Source: Lineus longissimus
Taxonomy: Eukaryota > Nemertea > Pilidiophora > Heteronemertea > Lineidae
DNA length: 64,000 bases
Assembly: GCF_910592395.1 (NCBI RefSeq)
Contig: NC_088322.1
Coordinates: 15,805,431-15,869,430, forward strand
Direction: 5' to 3'
Below the pieces are notes generated by a model. It worked only from the letters and a program-made list of their open reading frames with translations, ran no database searches and was not told the origin of the DNA. The first letter of the stretch is position 1. Each line of letters opens with the position of its first letter. This document shows, in pieces, positions 47,901 through 58,201 of the stretch. The position numbers and the translations under genes were made by a program.

Positions 47901-50569
47901 TCACGTACCCAACAACACAGACCATGAAAAGGTACTTGACAGACTGCGCCACCTAGCCAAGTAGATGGGCACTACCTCATACCACTGGCTTCTTTCCATC
48001 ACCAGTGAATTGACCTTGGATTTGAGTTTGAGACTTTCAACTATGATTATTAAAATGATTTCAGGTCAGGAGACGTCTTGTCTATTGAAGGATGTTGCTT
48101 TTCATTGCTATTTACTGCAATGTTTCTCCTAACTGCTATTGTTTCATGTCATCTGACAATTAGAACTATTTAACTTACATGGAACATCATAAACATAAAC
48201 ATGACAATATTATCTAGACTGGACAATGACATGTAACAGCCAATTAGATCTGAGTGCAGTTTAATTTAATCAACTTTTTGTGTGTAAGTGACTTTATATT
48301 GACATCCACTGACACCAGGTCAGGCTGGTGATAAAGTGTCACAGTGCTGGTCAGAAGTAGCATCCCTTACGAAATACAATGCTTCATCCAATAGCTTTGC
48401 CTATCTTTTATTGTATTTTGTAGTTTGTGCAGTGTACATATACACATACATCACTGTGCATGTCGAACAATTCAGCAGGCTTGTAACTTGAATGTCTGTC
48501 AGAACCACTATTCACAGATTCATCATCAGAATAACACTATTGAAGCTCATGTGATGAATGTAACTTTAGATGGGTACTGTAGATTTGAAGCTCAAGTGAC
48601 AAGCCTACTAGAGATGACCAAGTGACAACCATATTGTATTATATAAAAGTTTACTTGTTGATCCTGTGAGAGCGAAGTTGTTGTAAAAGAAATCTTGAAT
48701 CAAACAGAGATACGAAACAAGGAATAAGAGGGGTCCTGTGTGGCTGGTCGACACTGAGGGGTGCACAAGGAGGGCTCTTCAATCCTTTCCCTTCTCATTT
48801 TCACCAGCTATAAAGGTTTCCTATGAGTCTATCGTCTATTTCTGTCGGCCTAGAACTGGTACAATAAATCTGAATCAGGCGCACCAAGGATATAAGAGTA
48901 GATTTCAAAAGCGAACTTATTGAACCTTTAGGAGCACTCTTACAAATTGTCTGGGTAACTTTGAAGGTACAAACCTGGACAATAATCCACCATGAAATGC
49001 ACACTTTGAATACCACTTGAATGAAATACAGCGATACATGACAAAATCAAGATTCAGAAAAACTGAAACCCTTCACCAGCACAGACGAGTGAGATTACAT
49101 ATCAGTACTCGAATTTGAATTGAAATTACGAGTGAAACAACATAGCAAGTACTAACTTGATTCTCGGTTTAAATAGCCGTCACTAAAACCACAAGGTGCC
49201 AGAAGAAATCAGCTTTTTGCAAATTTTGACACATTTTCCCATGAAATCAAGCTGAACAACGATCACTGAAACTCGCTAAATATCTGGAACGAACACTTGA
49301 TTGAAACTGAGGTGCTATTACATCATCACAATGAAAAGAATAAAACATTTCAACAAATTAATGTTACACACTTTTTGATTTCAGAGGATCCCATTTTTTG
49401 GATGAAGCTAAAACAGAAGAGATATTATTTGGAGGAGTTTGGCATGATTGATATTGTTTAGGTTTGTTGGAGCTGAAATTCACAATGTTTCGATTATTTG
49501 ATCAAAGATCACAAAGCGTTCTTGAGAATGGCTCACACCCTCAATCACCTCCACAAACCTCATCCACCAATCTCTCAGATTTACCATGGTGAATTCAGAT
49601 TTACCATGGTGAGATCTGCATTCAAAATTCAAAATTCTGAAAAATTTTCAAAGTCAAAAATCTTTTGGGGCTGATGATATTTCTTCATTTTTCGCAGAAA
49701 AATAAAACAAGTGAAAAAAATATTTTGAATTTTTTCATCTTTCAGATTTGAATTTTTTTATAAGTTCAAAATTCTGAAAATTCAACCAAAAAAAAGAAAA
49801 AAATTCAAACAATTTTTGGGACTGATGATGTTTTTTTGGGGTGTCTGATGTCACACTACTGTGCGACACAAAACCTAATCAGATGGAAAGTTGTCAACAT
49901 ACACCTTTCTTACCATTTTTCCTGTAGAATATGAGCTCTGTTTTAAGTTCTGATAATGCATCCAACGCATCTTCAATTTTCGTCTTCTCTTCGCTGTCCG
50001 TGTCGGTCCCGTATAAAAAGTTACACGCGCAGCTCTTGGACATAACCTGGGCCCGCGGGAAGCCTGTGAGTTCACAGAACCCATCTGAGCAGTAGACGAT
50101 CGGGTAGCCTTTTGCTTGTGCATTGCCAAGGACAAAGTTGCTATCTGGAAAATATAAAGGAAGAGAAATGATCAGATTTTAGATTGTGACCATCCTGATT
50201 CTTTGGAACAATTGTTGATTTTGAGGCCTGTAGTCTGGAAAGAAAAAGTTTCTGGTGTTATTGTTACGAAATGGTTATGAAATGGTCATGAAAGTTGTGC
50301 TGTTTCCATCAATATTGAAGATCCTTACCAGAACTGATTCCTAAAGTAGTGTACAAGTTATGTAAAACATCATGAACCATTTCCTGACAATCTCCATCCC
50401 TGACAACGAGATTCCGCTTCAAGGTATCCACATCCACCTCTGCCATCAGACCATCTGCTGATGTAGTTGCTATGAGATCTGTGTCCTTGACATTGTCGCC
50501 GACCTTGGATTCCAAGGTCAATGTCGTGTCTTCTTCCTTGGAAGGCCCGCTTTTCATTTCGAATTCCAT
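31829..50569 (-). CDS. ELK-type voltage-gated potassium channel (KCNH3/4/8-like)
   Basis: Exons in transcript order: 50569-50329, 50144-49914, 47572-47441, 47244-47212, 44628-44462, 44049-43812, 41473-41313, 41018-40799, 40431-40234, 39996-39797, 39444-39195, 38911-38682, 37720-37485, 35902-35852, 33738-33712, 32996-32830, 32640-31829, giving 1197 residues with all phases agreeing. It is a plasma-membrane channel subunit. Domains: PAS (about 81-190), S1-S4 sensor, pore with filter SVGFGN, C-linker and cyclic-nucleotide-binding-homology domain (to about 765), acidic linker, coiled coil (about 945-985), Ser-rich tail. Matches such as [20 protein letters not shown] and [20 protein letters not shown] point to ELK rather than EAG or ERG; paralogue KCNH8 is closest by eye. 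The first exon is provisional because the usual ELK N-terminal cap is not seen. Confidence 0.95.
33712..33738 (-). CDS. ELK 27-nt microexon in the C-terminal tail
   Basis: Acceptor CATGTGCAG and donor GTAAGT bound 27 nt that read YFPMKRLE in the phase set by its neighbours. Nine codons, so skipping would keep the frame. Together with the 51-nt exon it forms a short basic segment. Confidence 0.55.
35320..35630 (+). repeat. AGGTCA-rich cluster with 38-bp tandem repeat
   Basis: A 38-bp unit (GGTCTAACTGACCTTCGGAG and so on) repeats about 2.6 times from 35479. The wider stretch 35320-35630 holds many AGGTCA or near-AGGTCA words in both orientations, the half-site bound by many nuclear receptors. 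It may be a tandem repeat that resembles such sites by chance. Confidence 0.7.
35852..35902 (-). CDS. ELK 51-nt exon in the C-terminal tail
   Basis: A pyrimidine-rich acceptor (TTTTTTCTGTTCAG) and donor GTAGAT flank 51 nt that stay open in the required phase, encoding [16 protein letters not shown] between split Arg codons. It is a multiple of three and could be alternatively spliced. Support is phase, splice sites and residue composition only. Confidence 0.6.
37485..37720 (-). CDS. ELK exon: acidic C-terminal linker
   Basis: Starts in phase with the preceding Glu-rich end and encodes [20 protein letters not shown] followed by a Thr/Asn-rich segment. Vertebrate ELK1 has a comparable PSIVEDEEEEEE stretch at this place. 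The donor GTAAGT leaves two bases of an Arg codon. Confidence 0.9.
38682..39444 (-). CDS. ELK exons: cyclic-nucleotide-binding-homology domain
   Basis: Exons 39444-39195 and 38911-38682. They contain [73 protein letters not shown] and [19 protein letters not shown] channels do not bind cyclic nucleotide here; an intrinsic ligand occupies the pocket. At that site the usual Tyr-Asn-Leu reads Tyr-Asn-Met in this channel. Confidence 0.95.
38969..39017 (+). repeat. Interspersed repeat fragment (copy 2)
   Basis: Partner of 9510-9558, with 31 identical bases at its right end. It lies in an ELK intron on the plus strand, next to an ATCA microsatellite at about 38939-38958. Confidence 0.7.
39797..40431 (-). 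CDS. ELK exons: pore, S6 and C-linker
   Basis: Two exons (40431-40234 and 39996-39797). The turret is followed by the pore helix [20 protein letters not shown] with potassium filter GFGN, then S6 ([20 protein letters not shown]) and the C-linker ([20 protein letters not shown]). The GFG rather than GYG filter is normal for KCNH channels. Confidence 0.97.
40799..41473 (-). CDS. ELK exons: S2-S5 voltage sensor
   Basis: Two exons (41473-41313 and 41018-40799). They give the end of S2 ([12 protein letters not shown]), S3 ([19 protein letters not shown]), S4 with basic residues at the usual spacing ([19 protein letters not shown]) and S5 ([20 protein letters not shown]). All expected charges are present, so the voltage sensor looks functional. 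Confidence 0.96.
41607..42399 (+). repeat. 50-bp minisatellite, 16 copies
   Basis: The unit (start TCTAAGGCCCAGTTCAACAT) recurs exactly every 50 bp from 41611 to 42361 in the ELK intron before the S2-S3 exon. Copies differ by a few recurrent substitutions (AACATG/AGCATG, GATTCTG/GATTATG/GATTCGG, ATCTTTG/ATCTCTG), and the variants are interspersed. No spacers, so not a CRISPR array. Confidence 0.97.
42400..43811 (-). other. ELK intron after the 50-bp array
   Basis: No exon supported. Contains one copy of a dispersed A-rich repeat (42672-42720, related to 49628-49677). Confidence 0.75.
42672..42720 (+). repeat. Dispersed A-rich repeat (copy 1)
   Basis: GTTCAAAATTCTGAAAAATT followed by GAAGTCAAAA and TTTGGGCTGAT recurs at 49628-49677 and, more degraded, at about 49762-49830. 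All copies lie in ELK introns. Confidence 0.75.
43812..44628 (-). CDS. ELK exons: proximal linker and S1-S2
   Basis: Two exons (44628-44462 and 44049-43812). The first carries [17 protein letters not shown], the conserved basic linker before S1. The second has [21 protein letters not shown]1 [20 protein letters not shown], the short S1-S2 loop and the beginning of S2 (VTVEVLFII). Confidence 0.95.
44629..47211 (-). other. ELK intron, 2.6 kb
   Basis: Contains a run of 15 G at 44664-44678 and the 56-bp array at its left-hand end in transcript terms. No exon supported. Confidence 0.75.
46958..47126 (+). repeat. 56-bp tandem repeat, three copies
   Basis: TTTGGTGGATATGTCAACTA and following bases occur at 46958, 47014 and 47070, each 56 bp long and almost identical. 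The array lies about 90 bp from the 33-nt microexon. Confidence 0.94.
47212..47244 (-). CDS. ELK 33-nt microexon, proline-rich
   Basis: Flanked by an acceptor CTTCAG and a strong donor GTAAGT on the minus strand. It encodes [10 protein letters not shown] plus split codons and keeps the phase between the PAS exon and the linker exon. A multiple of three, so it can be skipped or included. A shifted acceptor six bases upstream (TTACAG) would add two codons. It would extend the linker between PAS and the membrane domain. Confidence 0.65.
47441..47572 (-). CDS. ELK exon: PAS domain, second part
   Basis: Encodes [18 protein letters not shown] and [15 protein letters not shown], the last strands of the PAS fold, nearly identical to vertebrate ELK, then a short variable stretch GDFSGDSPT. 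The donor GTGCGT at 47440 is weaker than most in this gene. Confidence 0.94.
47775..47852 (-). repeat. tRNA-derived SINE-like sequence
   Basis: On the minus strand an A-box-like GCTGGTGTAGTGGTTTGAAT, an anticodon-arm-like GCTAACCGAGAAGTTGT, and a B-box-like CGGTTCACACCC appear in tRNA order. Not recognisable as an intact tRNA. Confidence 0.5.
47853..49913 (-). other. ELK intron between the PAS exons
   Basis: No exon supported. AT-rich, with two copies of the A-rich dispersed repeat near its 5' end in transcript terms. Confidence 0.75.
49628..49830 (+). repeat. Dispersed A-rich repeat (copies 2 and 3)
   Basis: Two copies, about 49628-49677 and 49762-49830, of the sequence at 42672. Each contains TTCAAAATTCTGAAAA and ends with a TTTGGG(G/A)CTGATGATG-like block. 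Confidence 0.7.
49914..50144 (-). CDS. ELK exon: PAS domain, first part
   Basis: Encodes SNFVLGNAQ, then [20 protein letters not shown] and [12 protein letters not shown], the core of the eag-type PAS domain, and ends at LIFYRKN. The intervening loop (residues [19 protein letters not shown]) matches the variable PAS helix region. The exon starts with two bases that complete a codon from whichever first exon is used. The expected preceding residues (threonine-histidine in vertebrates) are replaced. Confidence 0.95.
50329..50569 (-). CDS. Candidate ELK first exon, 80 codons
   Basis: An ATG in a strong context (ACCATGG) opens an 80-codon frame beginning MEFEMKSG, with an acidic, protein-like composition and a C-terminal segment [20 protein letters not shown]. 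It ends at donor GTAAGG in phase 1, exactly what the PAS exon at 50144 needs, only 184 bp away. I do not recognise the sequence. It would replace the usual ELK cap (the LAPQNTFLDTIATRF-type segment), which was not found in the window. Confidence 0.6.
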
Positions 50570-53500
50570 GGTTCCAATATGACAGAAGTATTTGGAGAAA
50601 ATCTTTGATTTAAGTACATGGTTGGGATTCCATGCCTGATTTCAATCCAATCGGTCAAGCTAGAAAACTGTAAATCCCTTTTTTGAAGAATTGTACATGA
50701 AACTAAAGAGTTGTAATCCTAAAGAGCAGCTGCAATAAATACATCAAACATGTTCAAATATTTAGAGCAACTTCATGCTTTGTTACTTGTACAGTGCACA
50801 GTAAGCACTAAGTCCTGTGGCATTTTAAACGATCAATCATTTGGTATCTGAATTAGAACAATTGACACAAATGTTGCACACAACTTCATGAGCGCGCACA
50901 AATGTATCCGGTCACAGGGCGAAATCCTTTGTTCCACTGCTTTCATGAGACTGCGAAAGTCCAATTTTGGAAACATCTTATATCTTAATATATGGTAGTA
51001 AATAGAGGCCTTCATAGCCTGTTTGTATTACATGAGTTGACCTGTTGTTTGTGATGGATCCCATGCTGGTATTGAGAGCGACTGATGGTCATTGGGACAA
51101 TAATCACCCAAAATTACAGCAGGACAACCATATGATGCACTCAATTTGCTCATTGTGCTCACAGGGTCAGAAGCCAGCTGGGTAGTATAGAGTGATTGGC
51201 CTGGCTCTGGCCTTCTGTGGTTCATCAACTGATCAAAGGGAATTTTAAAGTTCCAATGGGAGAAGGAAACTATCGTTGTGGGTAGTTAGGTTTCAGAGTC
51301 TGTAGTTTGCCTCAGTCTAACTCCCAGTAACTAGCAAGCTACTAAAGTAGATGTTCTGACTTGAAGCGAAAAAAGTTATTAGATCTCAATTCACATCTTA
51401 ACTTCCGTGGTTTGCGTTATTGGAATTTCCGGTTTGTTTTGGCAACTCAACTGCAATTATAGTCACTTGCATTGCTCTTCTTTTTAATTATTTGGGTAAT
51501 TATGATACATATGTGTTTTCTTATTAATTGATTTTGAGCAAAAAAGTGATTTTTTATTTGTTGTATTACCGTTTGTGTGAGTGGGTCACTCAAGCCATGC
51601 CCTAGACCATTTGCTCAGCCCTGGCCCGAAGTTTGCAAGAACTGGCTAGGCTTGACCAGCCCTGGGCCAGGGTTGGTACCACCCTTGTTTGAAAATGATC
51701 TCAATTAATTCAGTTTATCCATTACCATATTAAACAATCATTATAATGTACACTAGTGCTGGGCCATCCTTGGTTCCGGCCTGGCTGGCAGCGTCAGTGG
51801 AGCCAGCCCTGGCCCAGGCCTTGGTAATGCCCTGGCATGGTGGAGCCAGGGCTTGCCAGGTTTATGCCAGCCTTGGGCCAGGGCCCTTGTGCTAGCTGCC
51901 CCCCCCCCCCTTGAAGCATTTGTCAGGGATTCCGCATCAAGCTTAATACTCCTTTGAGAATAACTACACAAAGTCAAGAGCGAACGCTAAAGACGACCAT
52001 CATGGGAGTGCCTCTGCAGAAAGATGTTTCTGGCCAAAGCAGGTGCTTTATGCTAAGGAAAGACCACATATGATAGCCACACACATGTAATTCTCACCTC
52101 TCTAGCCAGACACCAGATATTTGTGATTGTCACCTTATTCGCCCAACTTACCTAATTATCTCTTATCGGTTGTCTTTGATGTAAGGAAAGCCTTGACGCG
52201 GCGTCTAATCATCTTCAGAACGCATCGTTAGTACCCCGCGCTAACCCACCGATAAGCAATTCTATTTATAGTAACATAGCACACTATTTATAGTAACGCT
52301 GCGTTATTTTTAAACTGCGGTTCTTTGAAGTATCTTTTCATGCAAAGAATACTAGTTGGTAATCCTGAGGCGATAATTGTTGGACAATGATACGCGAATC
52401 GTATAATGAGGTTTATATTCTGGTGGCTTTTCTTACTTGTTGGTTTAATGAAAGAATCCCAATGGGAAACATTAGCCGGTATGACATCGAATCTCTGGTG
52501 GATTCTTCTCATTTCAAAGCCCGCCTTAAAACATCCCATGTAAGGTTCTAATTAATGAGGAATGACATAAGAATATGAGTCGTCAACTTCTATGTAACTA
52601 TCAGCCTCTTCAATTATCTTCTGAATGAAGAGACTTGGTGGTCAAGATGATCACCCCTAATTGTACAGAAATCTCATGACCACTGATGCATGAGCTTCTC
52701 ATACAGCTGTATAGTACACTTTGTCAATTCGTGTGACATAGACTAATTCACCCTCAATTTTCCCTCTGGCCTTGCCCTGTAACAGAGCTCACGAACGAGA
52801 GCCAATTTGCCAAATGATCGTACCAGCATAATCGTAATCATGATTTTGGATGACGGCTGATTATGGGCTGTATGAGAATAAACCCGGCTTGTACAACTTC
52901 AGCGGGAATGCGGAATTTTAGAGACAAGTGTTTCTGGATGCTGTTGATTAAACTCGTAAGGTAATTAAGATATAGCAGCTCAAATGAGTTTTTTCTTCTT
53001 CAAATTTGTTAATTCCTTTTGTAAAAGAAGTTGGCAGCAACCATTGCTTTATTGTTTGGGATAAGAAGGAAAGCCGTATATGAAATGCAATGTTTTCAAA
53101 CCCAAATTGTGGATTAAAGGTCCCAAAATAATTGCTTTTTACCATCGTCCCTTTAAGGACTAGAATATCTTTGGAGATTGTCCCTTTAATGATCGATCCA
53201 TCTCCTGAGACTGAACCATCAAACCCACAGATAATTAATCTTCAATATTTTATCTGCATATTACAGGCCACTGTCCCTTTAAGACTCTAGATACCTTTAA
53301 AAATTGAGATATACACATGTATACATACTCTGGTTTGGTCCTTGTCATTTTCAAAATAGAGATATCTTTGATCATTACCCCTTTAAACATTGATCCACCT
53401 CAGTCCAAAGATAGCCTGAGCCATCACACCCTGAGTTATTAAATCCTGAATGAATTCATTATCTTGGTTATTGTTTAATTGGTGGGTGATATCACGATCT

Positions 53501-53723
53501 ATTCAGCCAGCGAGCGTCTTGACCTGGGTGTGGTTGGTGAGAAAGGGTAGAGGGCATCAGTCTTCCCATACTGAACCTCCAGTGGTATTGCCTCCGTTAC
53601 CTCCGCCCATACTATCAGACGCGCGTTGTCTCAACTGAAAATGGTACATATGGCACAACAGACGCCAGTCTGTCAAGCTTGTACGTGAATTGTAAGACTG
53701 AACAATATCACAATCATATCCAA

Positions 53724-53806
53724 CAAGGCTTCATGGCATAGTGGGTAAGACGGCCAGGATCAAGTGACGAGGGTTCCGAGTTCGAACCTGCTCGAGAACT
53801 TTTTTC
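53724..53806 (+). repeat. tRNA-derived SINE-like sequence with T-run
   Basis: CTTCATGGCATAGTGGGTAA (A-box region), then CCGAGTTCGAACCTGCTCG (B box with intact GTTCGAACC) and a run of six T. This is the most tRNA-like of the three such sequences; the acceptor stem is not convincing, so a SINE head is favoured. Confidence 0.55.
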
Positions 53807-54355
53807 ACTTTTTCTTCACACGAGAGGGTCTCTGTGACTTGTCTCGTCAATGAATTTGTTGTTTGTGCAGTCAAGTGAGACCAGTCGCTACTTGTCTGTC
53901 ATGTTTCAAGTGCTGGTATGAAGGGTGAACGTGACTCAAACAATCCCTATTTTCGTGTTGGCTCCGAAGAAAGAATCATACGATCTTCTACAAAGAAGTA
54001 CCCTACCAAAGAATACCTGGTTATGACTATTATAACATTCTTGTTGTATCTGATTCTGAACAGGCTCAAAACCTTCTTAAATGCTTACTTCCCAAGGGGA
54101 TATTAAAGCCCCTACCTTCTCCAACCTGGCCTAATACCATACTTACTACAAGAGAAAGAAGGGAAGAAAATATGTAGAAGAAACGTTACAAAGTAGTAAA
54201 ATCCAGCAACATGGCTTGCTACACACAGGTGTATCTAACAACTTGCTATTGAAGAACAGCTGAAAAATACCCGAACATTCTGACCAACTATCTGGTGTAG
54301 TTTAATGAGTGGCAAATTAAGAAATGAGAACTATGAAGGAATGAAGCTGTGAAGA

Positions 54356-54430
54356 AGATGGGGAAGCCATCATTGTCGCTGTCATCATCATTGTCATCAC
54401 CATCACCATCATCATCTTCATCATCATCAA
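54356..54430 (+). repeat. CAT/ATC trinucleotide microsatellite
   Basis: Imperfect run of ATC/CAT triplets (CATCATCATTGTCATCACCA and so on), interrupted by GTC and TTC. Confidence 0.9.
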
Positions 54431-54652
54431 CAAAGGCAGAGCTGAGGTTACAAACAAGCGGCCTATGCGACCACCAGTGATATCACTCAATGAAAGATGG
54501 TGAGTAACACTGATGACAACTAACATTGTTACCAGCGTTTCTCACAGATACCAGAGCAACACACAGGGAAGCACTGTTGAAGTATTATACAGGAGCAGCA
54601 TGACCGAACAACAACAGAATAAAATAACAAGTAAAGAGCATACAAAACTTAC

Positions 54653-54686
54653 ACTTCCCCTGGTTGATTAGCTTGTCAATACTCAT
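54653..54686 (-). CDS. Possible alternative ELK first exon
   Basis: A minus-strand ATG starts MSIDKLINQGK and after 34 nt meets a strong donor GTAAGT in phase 1, compatible with the PAS exon at 50144. It is short, so chance is a real possibility. If used, it would skip the 50.5 kb exon. Confidence 0.3.
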
Positions 54687-54699
54687 AGTTCTAGTCTTC

Positions 54700-56370
54700 C
54701 ACGATCACTTTAATCCATATGCCTTTCAAACTGATCTAACTGTCCTTATCTGAAGTTAAAGTCAACAGCCATGACGGTGACTAACACTAATCCGTCCCAA
54801 CTATTTCACTGGTTCAAGCAGCAAAACGTCTATTGAAAACCACACATAACCGTCTCAGCCACAACTTTGTATCGTAACCTCGACTCTTGTCCGGTATTTT
54901 AAGAGCCAATGATGATTAGCGCCACTCCTGTCATTATCATCAATGCAACGTTATATCAATACAATTGTAACTTCATCCTATCTCCTCCAGTTTCTGCTGA
55001 TGTCATCCGAGGCTCAAGTCAGTGGATAGGTTGAAAAGGGCACGAGAACATTAAGAACTGCTACCCTGAACTTCATAGACACTTCGGGCTACAGTCCAGT
55101 ATCATAACAGCGGCATAAAGCATATTCCTTTCCTCAATACATAATTCAATATCGTAAGTCAATAATTCCTACATCCATTCGTAGGCTGGAACAATCCTAT
55201 GTTAAAGATTAACTCATAACGAACAGTGCACAAGTTTGAAAGAGCAATGAAAGCTGTTACTCTGCAACATTTCAATCACCAACGGCGCAGTACAATAGAT
55301 TCATTATCCCAAGCTGCGCAACTGAAGTTTAATCCAATAACAGTAATCCTAGAACTCTTGCATCAGCAGCAGTTTATTGGTGAGGCTAACAGGATATGGG
55401 TAATTTCAAAACGAACGATCCAACATTATTGCAGTATAGAGAAGCGTTATTTCATACACCGACATATGAGAAGTTTATAAAGTTATAAGACTTGGAGTGT
55501 TAAAGAGGACATCAAATAATCGCAGAAGAAGTTGTGCTGACAAGCCATTCTGATCTGCAGCGCCACACAGTGTCGAAAGAGGGTATTTTTCGGATGATCA
55601 AACTTCTGGCTCACGGGAAAAACTAAGAGTTGCGTCACATCCTTGGTTCGCATCAGAGATGTTGTTACGAGACGATGACGTGATGTGACGGCCCAAAAAT
55701 GCATTATTTTAATACTGCGTGACGCTGCAAGTCCTGTATTCAATGATGCGACACATTCTTAAAGAGGAACATCTAACAACACACATGGCCACACCCATCG
55801 TGACCACCAAGGTTTTTGCATCTCATCGAGATTTACACCACGGCTACATACGTTTGATTGGCGTATAGACCATGAGGTTCAGGATGATCCACGCCATCCA
55901 AGAAAGAATTCAATACAAAATGTTCACCACAAACCTCTTAAGACCGCCATTCTACTGTTGAAACTGTCTTGTATCGAAACCCGATATGCCACAAGGTATT
56001 GAAAACAGAACCCAATCGTTCAGATGTTTAAACACGTATGAAGTCACAATTGTCCCGTCAGGCACAAACGAGGTTGATGGCCCGAACATAGCAAACAAGT
56101 TGATAGAATAAGACGATGAAAACCATGTAAATAAACCGTCAGCAGACGCCACAATAATGGACAGACAGACTCTTGACATGCCCGTTGTCACATCCAAGCA
56201 CGTTTACATACAACATCCCGCTGCCATGTTGCCGGCTCAGGCAAAGGTAATCAATTCTAGTCTTCAAAAACAGCAAACTGTTTTTTGGGAAAACATGATT
56301 GGCAGACATATTAGTGACTGCTTAAACAATGTCATGAGAAGAAACGACAAATGTGAAGACTATGAGACTA
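54700..56370. other. No gene recognised
   Basis: Neither strand shows a credible exon. It may be 5' flank or intron of ELK if the missing cap exon lies further right. Confidence 0.6.
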
Positions 56371-56374
56371 GCCT

Positions 56375-57010
56375 CCTTAGCCTTGGCCGGCGATCAGTCT
56401 AGAAGAAGGAACACTCCGAACAACAAACCTGGGTACATGTCGCTCGTTAGCCTTGTACGGCAACCAGTTAAGAAGGAGGAACACTCCGAACGACAAACCC
56501 GGGTAGATGTCGCTCGTTAGCCTTGTACGGCAACCAGTTTAGAATAAGGATCGCTCCGAACGACAAACCCGGGTAGATGTCGCTCCTTAGCCTTGAACGG
56601 CAACATGTCTAGAAGAAGGATCGCTCCGAACAACTTACCCGGGTAGATGTCGCCCGTTAGCCTTGGCCGGCAACCAGTTTAGAAGAAGGAACACTCCAAA
56701 CAACTAACCCGGGTAGATGTCGCCCGTTAGCCTTGAACGGCAACAGTTTAGAAGGAGGAACACTCCGAACAACAAATCCGGGTAGATGTCGCTCGTTAGC
56801 CTTGATCGGCAACCAGCCTAGAAGAAGGAACACTCCGAACAACAAACCCGGGTAGATGTCACTCGTTAGCCTTGGCCGGCACCAGTCTAGAAGAAGGAAC
56901 ACTCCGAACGACAAACTCGGGAAGCTGTCGCTCGTTAGCCCTGGCCGGCACCAGTTTAGAAGAAGGATCGCTCCGAACAACAAACCCGGGTAGATGTCGC
57001 TCCTTTGCCT
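56375..57010 (+). repeat. 70-bp tandem array, about nine copies
   Basis: Units with TGTCGCTCGTTAGCCTTG, CGGCAACCAGTTTAGAAG and AACACTCCGAAC recur every 67-71 bp (marker TGTCGC at 56439, 56509, 56579, 56649, 56719, 56787, 56857, 56928, 56995). The period is not a multiple of three, so the long minus-strand frame over it is an artefact. Confidence 0.94.
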
Positions 57011-58100
57011 TGGCCGGTGACCAGACTGAGGATGAAACGCCTGACCCTGTTGAACAGCGAGCATTGGGAATGAAGCTTAACCTGTTTCTCATTACAGGCT
57101 CGTGGAATTGATATCTTCATATAAAGACGTCTCAACTACTCTAGTTTCTCACTTCTAACGTCCAGCCATATCTTGACATAGTGCACATTTCCCGTAATGG
57201 GGGAAATTTTAGGCCTTCTATTCAAGCCACTATTGCCATTGATGCTGCTGGTCAATCAATCAAGGAACTTACTTCCGTCGTGGGCCTACCAAAATGAACA
57301 CATAGGCTTACTGCAGTGGACGTTAGGCGTGCGAAACCCTAGTACAACCCAGAAGTGTAAGAAGAGTAACTTGTGAACTAGCGCATTTCTGTAACCAATG
57401 CTCACCACGGTCTCCGATCAAAGACGACATTATTTCATTCATATACGCGATATCGCTCATACAAAACTACATGTAATTTTGGTTGTCGTTTTCGCAGTTA
57501 ACCTGGCAAATTGAAGGGGTGACGGGTGATTACATAATACGCTGTTACCCCTGCTGCCTGCCTGAACAACTGCAAAAGTCACCACGATTAGTTATGCATG
57601 AGCGGAGTAAAATAATTTGGTCTTTGATCGGAAACCGTGGTCATACCAAGGGTTATTGGTATATTAAAGCCAGGTGTGTCACCAGATATTGGTTAGTAAG
57701 TCAATGGTAATATACAGATGGTCGGAGAGTACAAGTGGACGGTCAATTGATCATGGTTAGAGTGGCCAATACAACATTCAATATCACCTTAGGTCCTCCA
57801 GTGATCTTGTCGCAAATATTGGTCATAGAGATGACTAAGGTTTACTGTGAATCATCCGTTCACGAATATTGGTCGTCAGGTAGAGATGACTTCCACCGTA
57901 ATGCACTTGTTAAGGTTTGTCCAGGTTCCATGGGTTGTTTGTGTGAACCATCAGCTGGTAGTCTAATTGTCCCCCAGTCAAGCTCAACAGACCACTAACC
58001 TTATTAAAACCCCCCACAGTGACAGCTGTGTAACCTACTTTGAGGCAGACCTACTCAACAGTATAAACCACTAGAAAACAACTAGTACTCTCCGTACTAT
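57011..58100. other. No gene recognised
   Basis: No exon or clear repeat beyond two weakly similar stretches with AATATTGGTC at about 57818 and 57867. Confidence 0.6.
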
Positions 58101-58108
58101 CTGAGAAC

Positions 58109-58201
58109 GAAGTGAATGCCAATGTCAAGTTTGTAAGGGTTGGAGTCAGTTCTTTGTTTTCCAAACAACAGGCTCCCACCCTTGAAATTGGCATTCACTT
58201 C
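58109..58201. repeat. Long hairpin, possibly pre-miRNA-like or foldback
   Basis: 58109-58123 pairs perfectly with 58187-58201 (15 bp, GAAGTGAATGCCAAT). After an asymmetric bulge, 58135-58145 pairs with 58173-58183 (10 of 11), closing a 27-nt loop. Short further complementarity (AGAAC/GTTCT) lies just outside. Confidence 0.7.

Larger units (their letters stand above)
50570..54652. other. Upstream ELK region or first intron
   Basis: No coding exon supported. A GC-rich patch with many imperfect GCCCTGGCC / GGCCAGGGC words at 51595-51900, several of them mutually inverted, stands out in the AT-rich background. CCCTTTAA words recur at 53.15-53.40 kb, like the ELK 3' UTR array. Confidence 0.6.

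Noticed and set aside
56657-57064. 135-codon minus-strand frame
   Set aside because: Lies on a 70-bp tandem array; the frame drifts between units and shows no conserved repeat at protein level.
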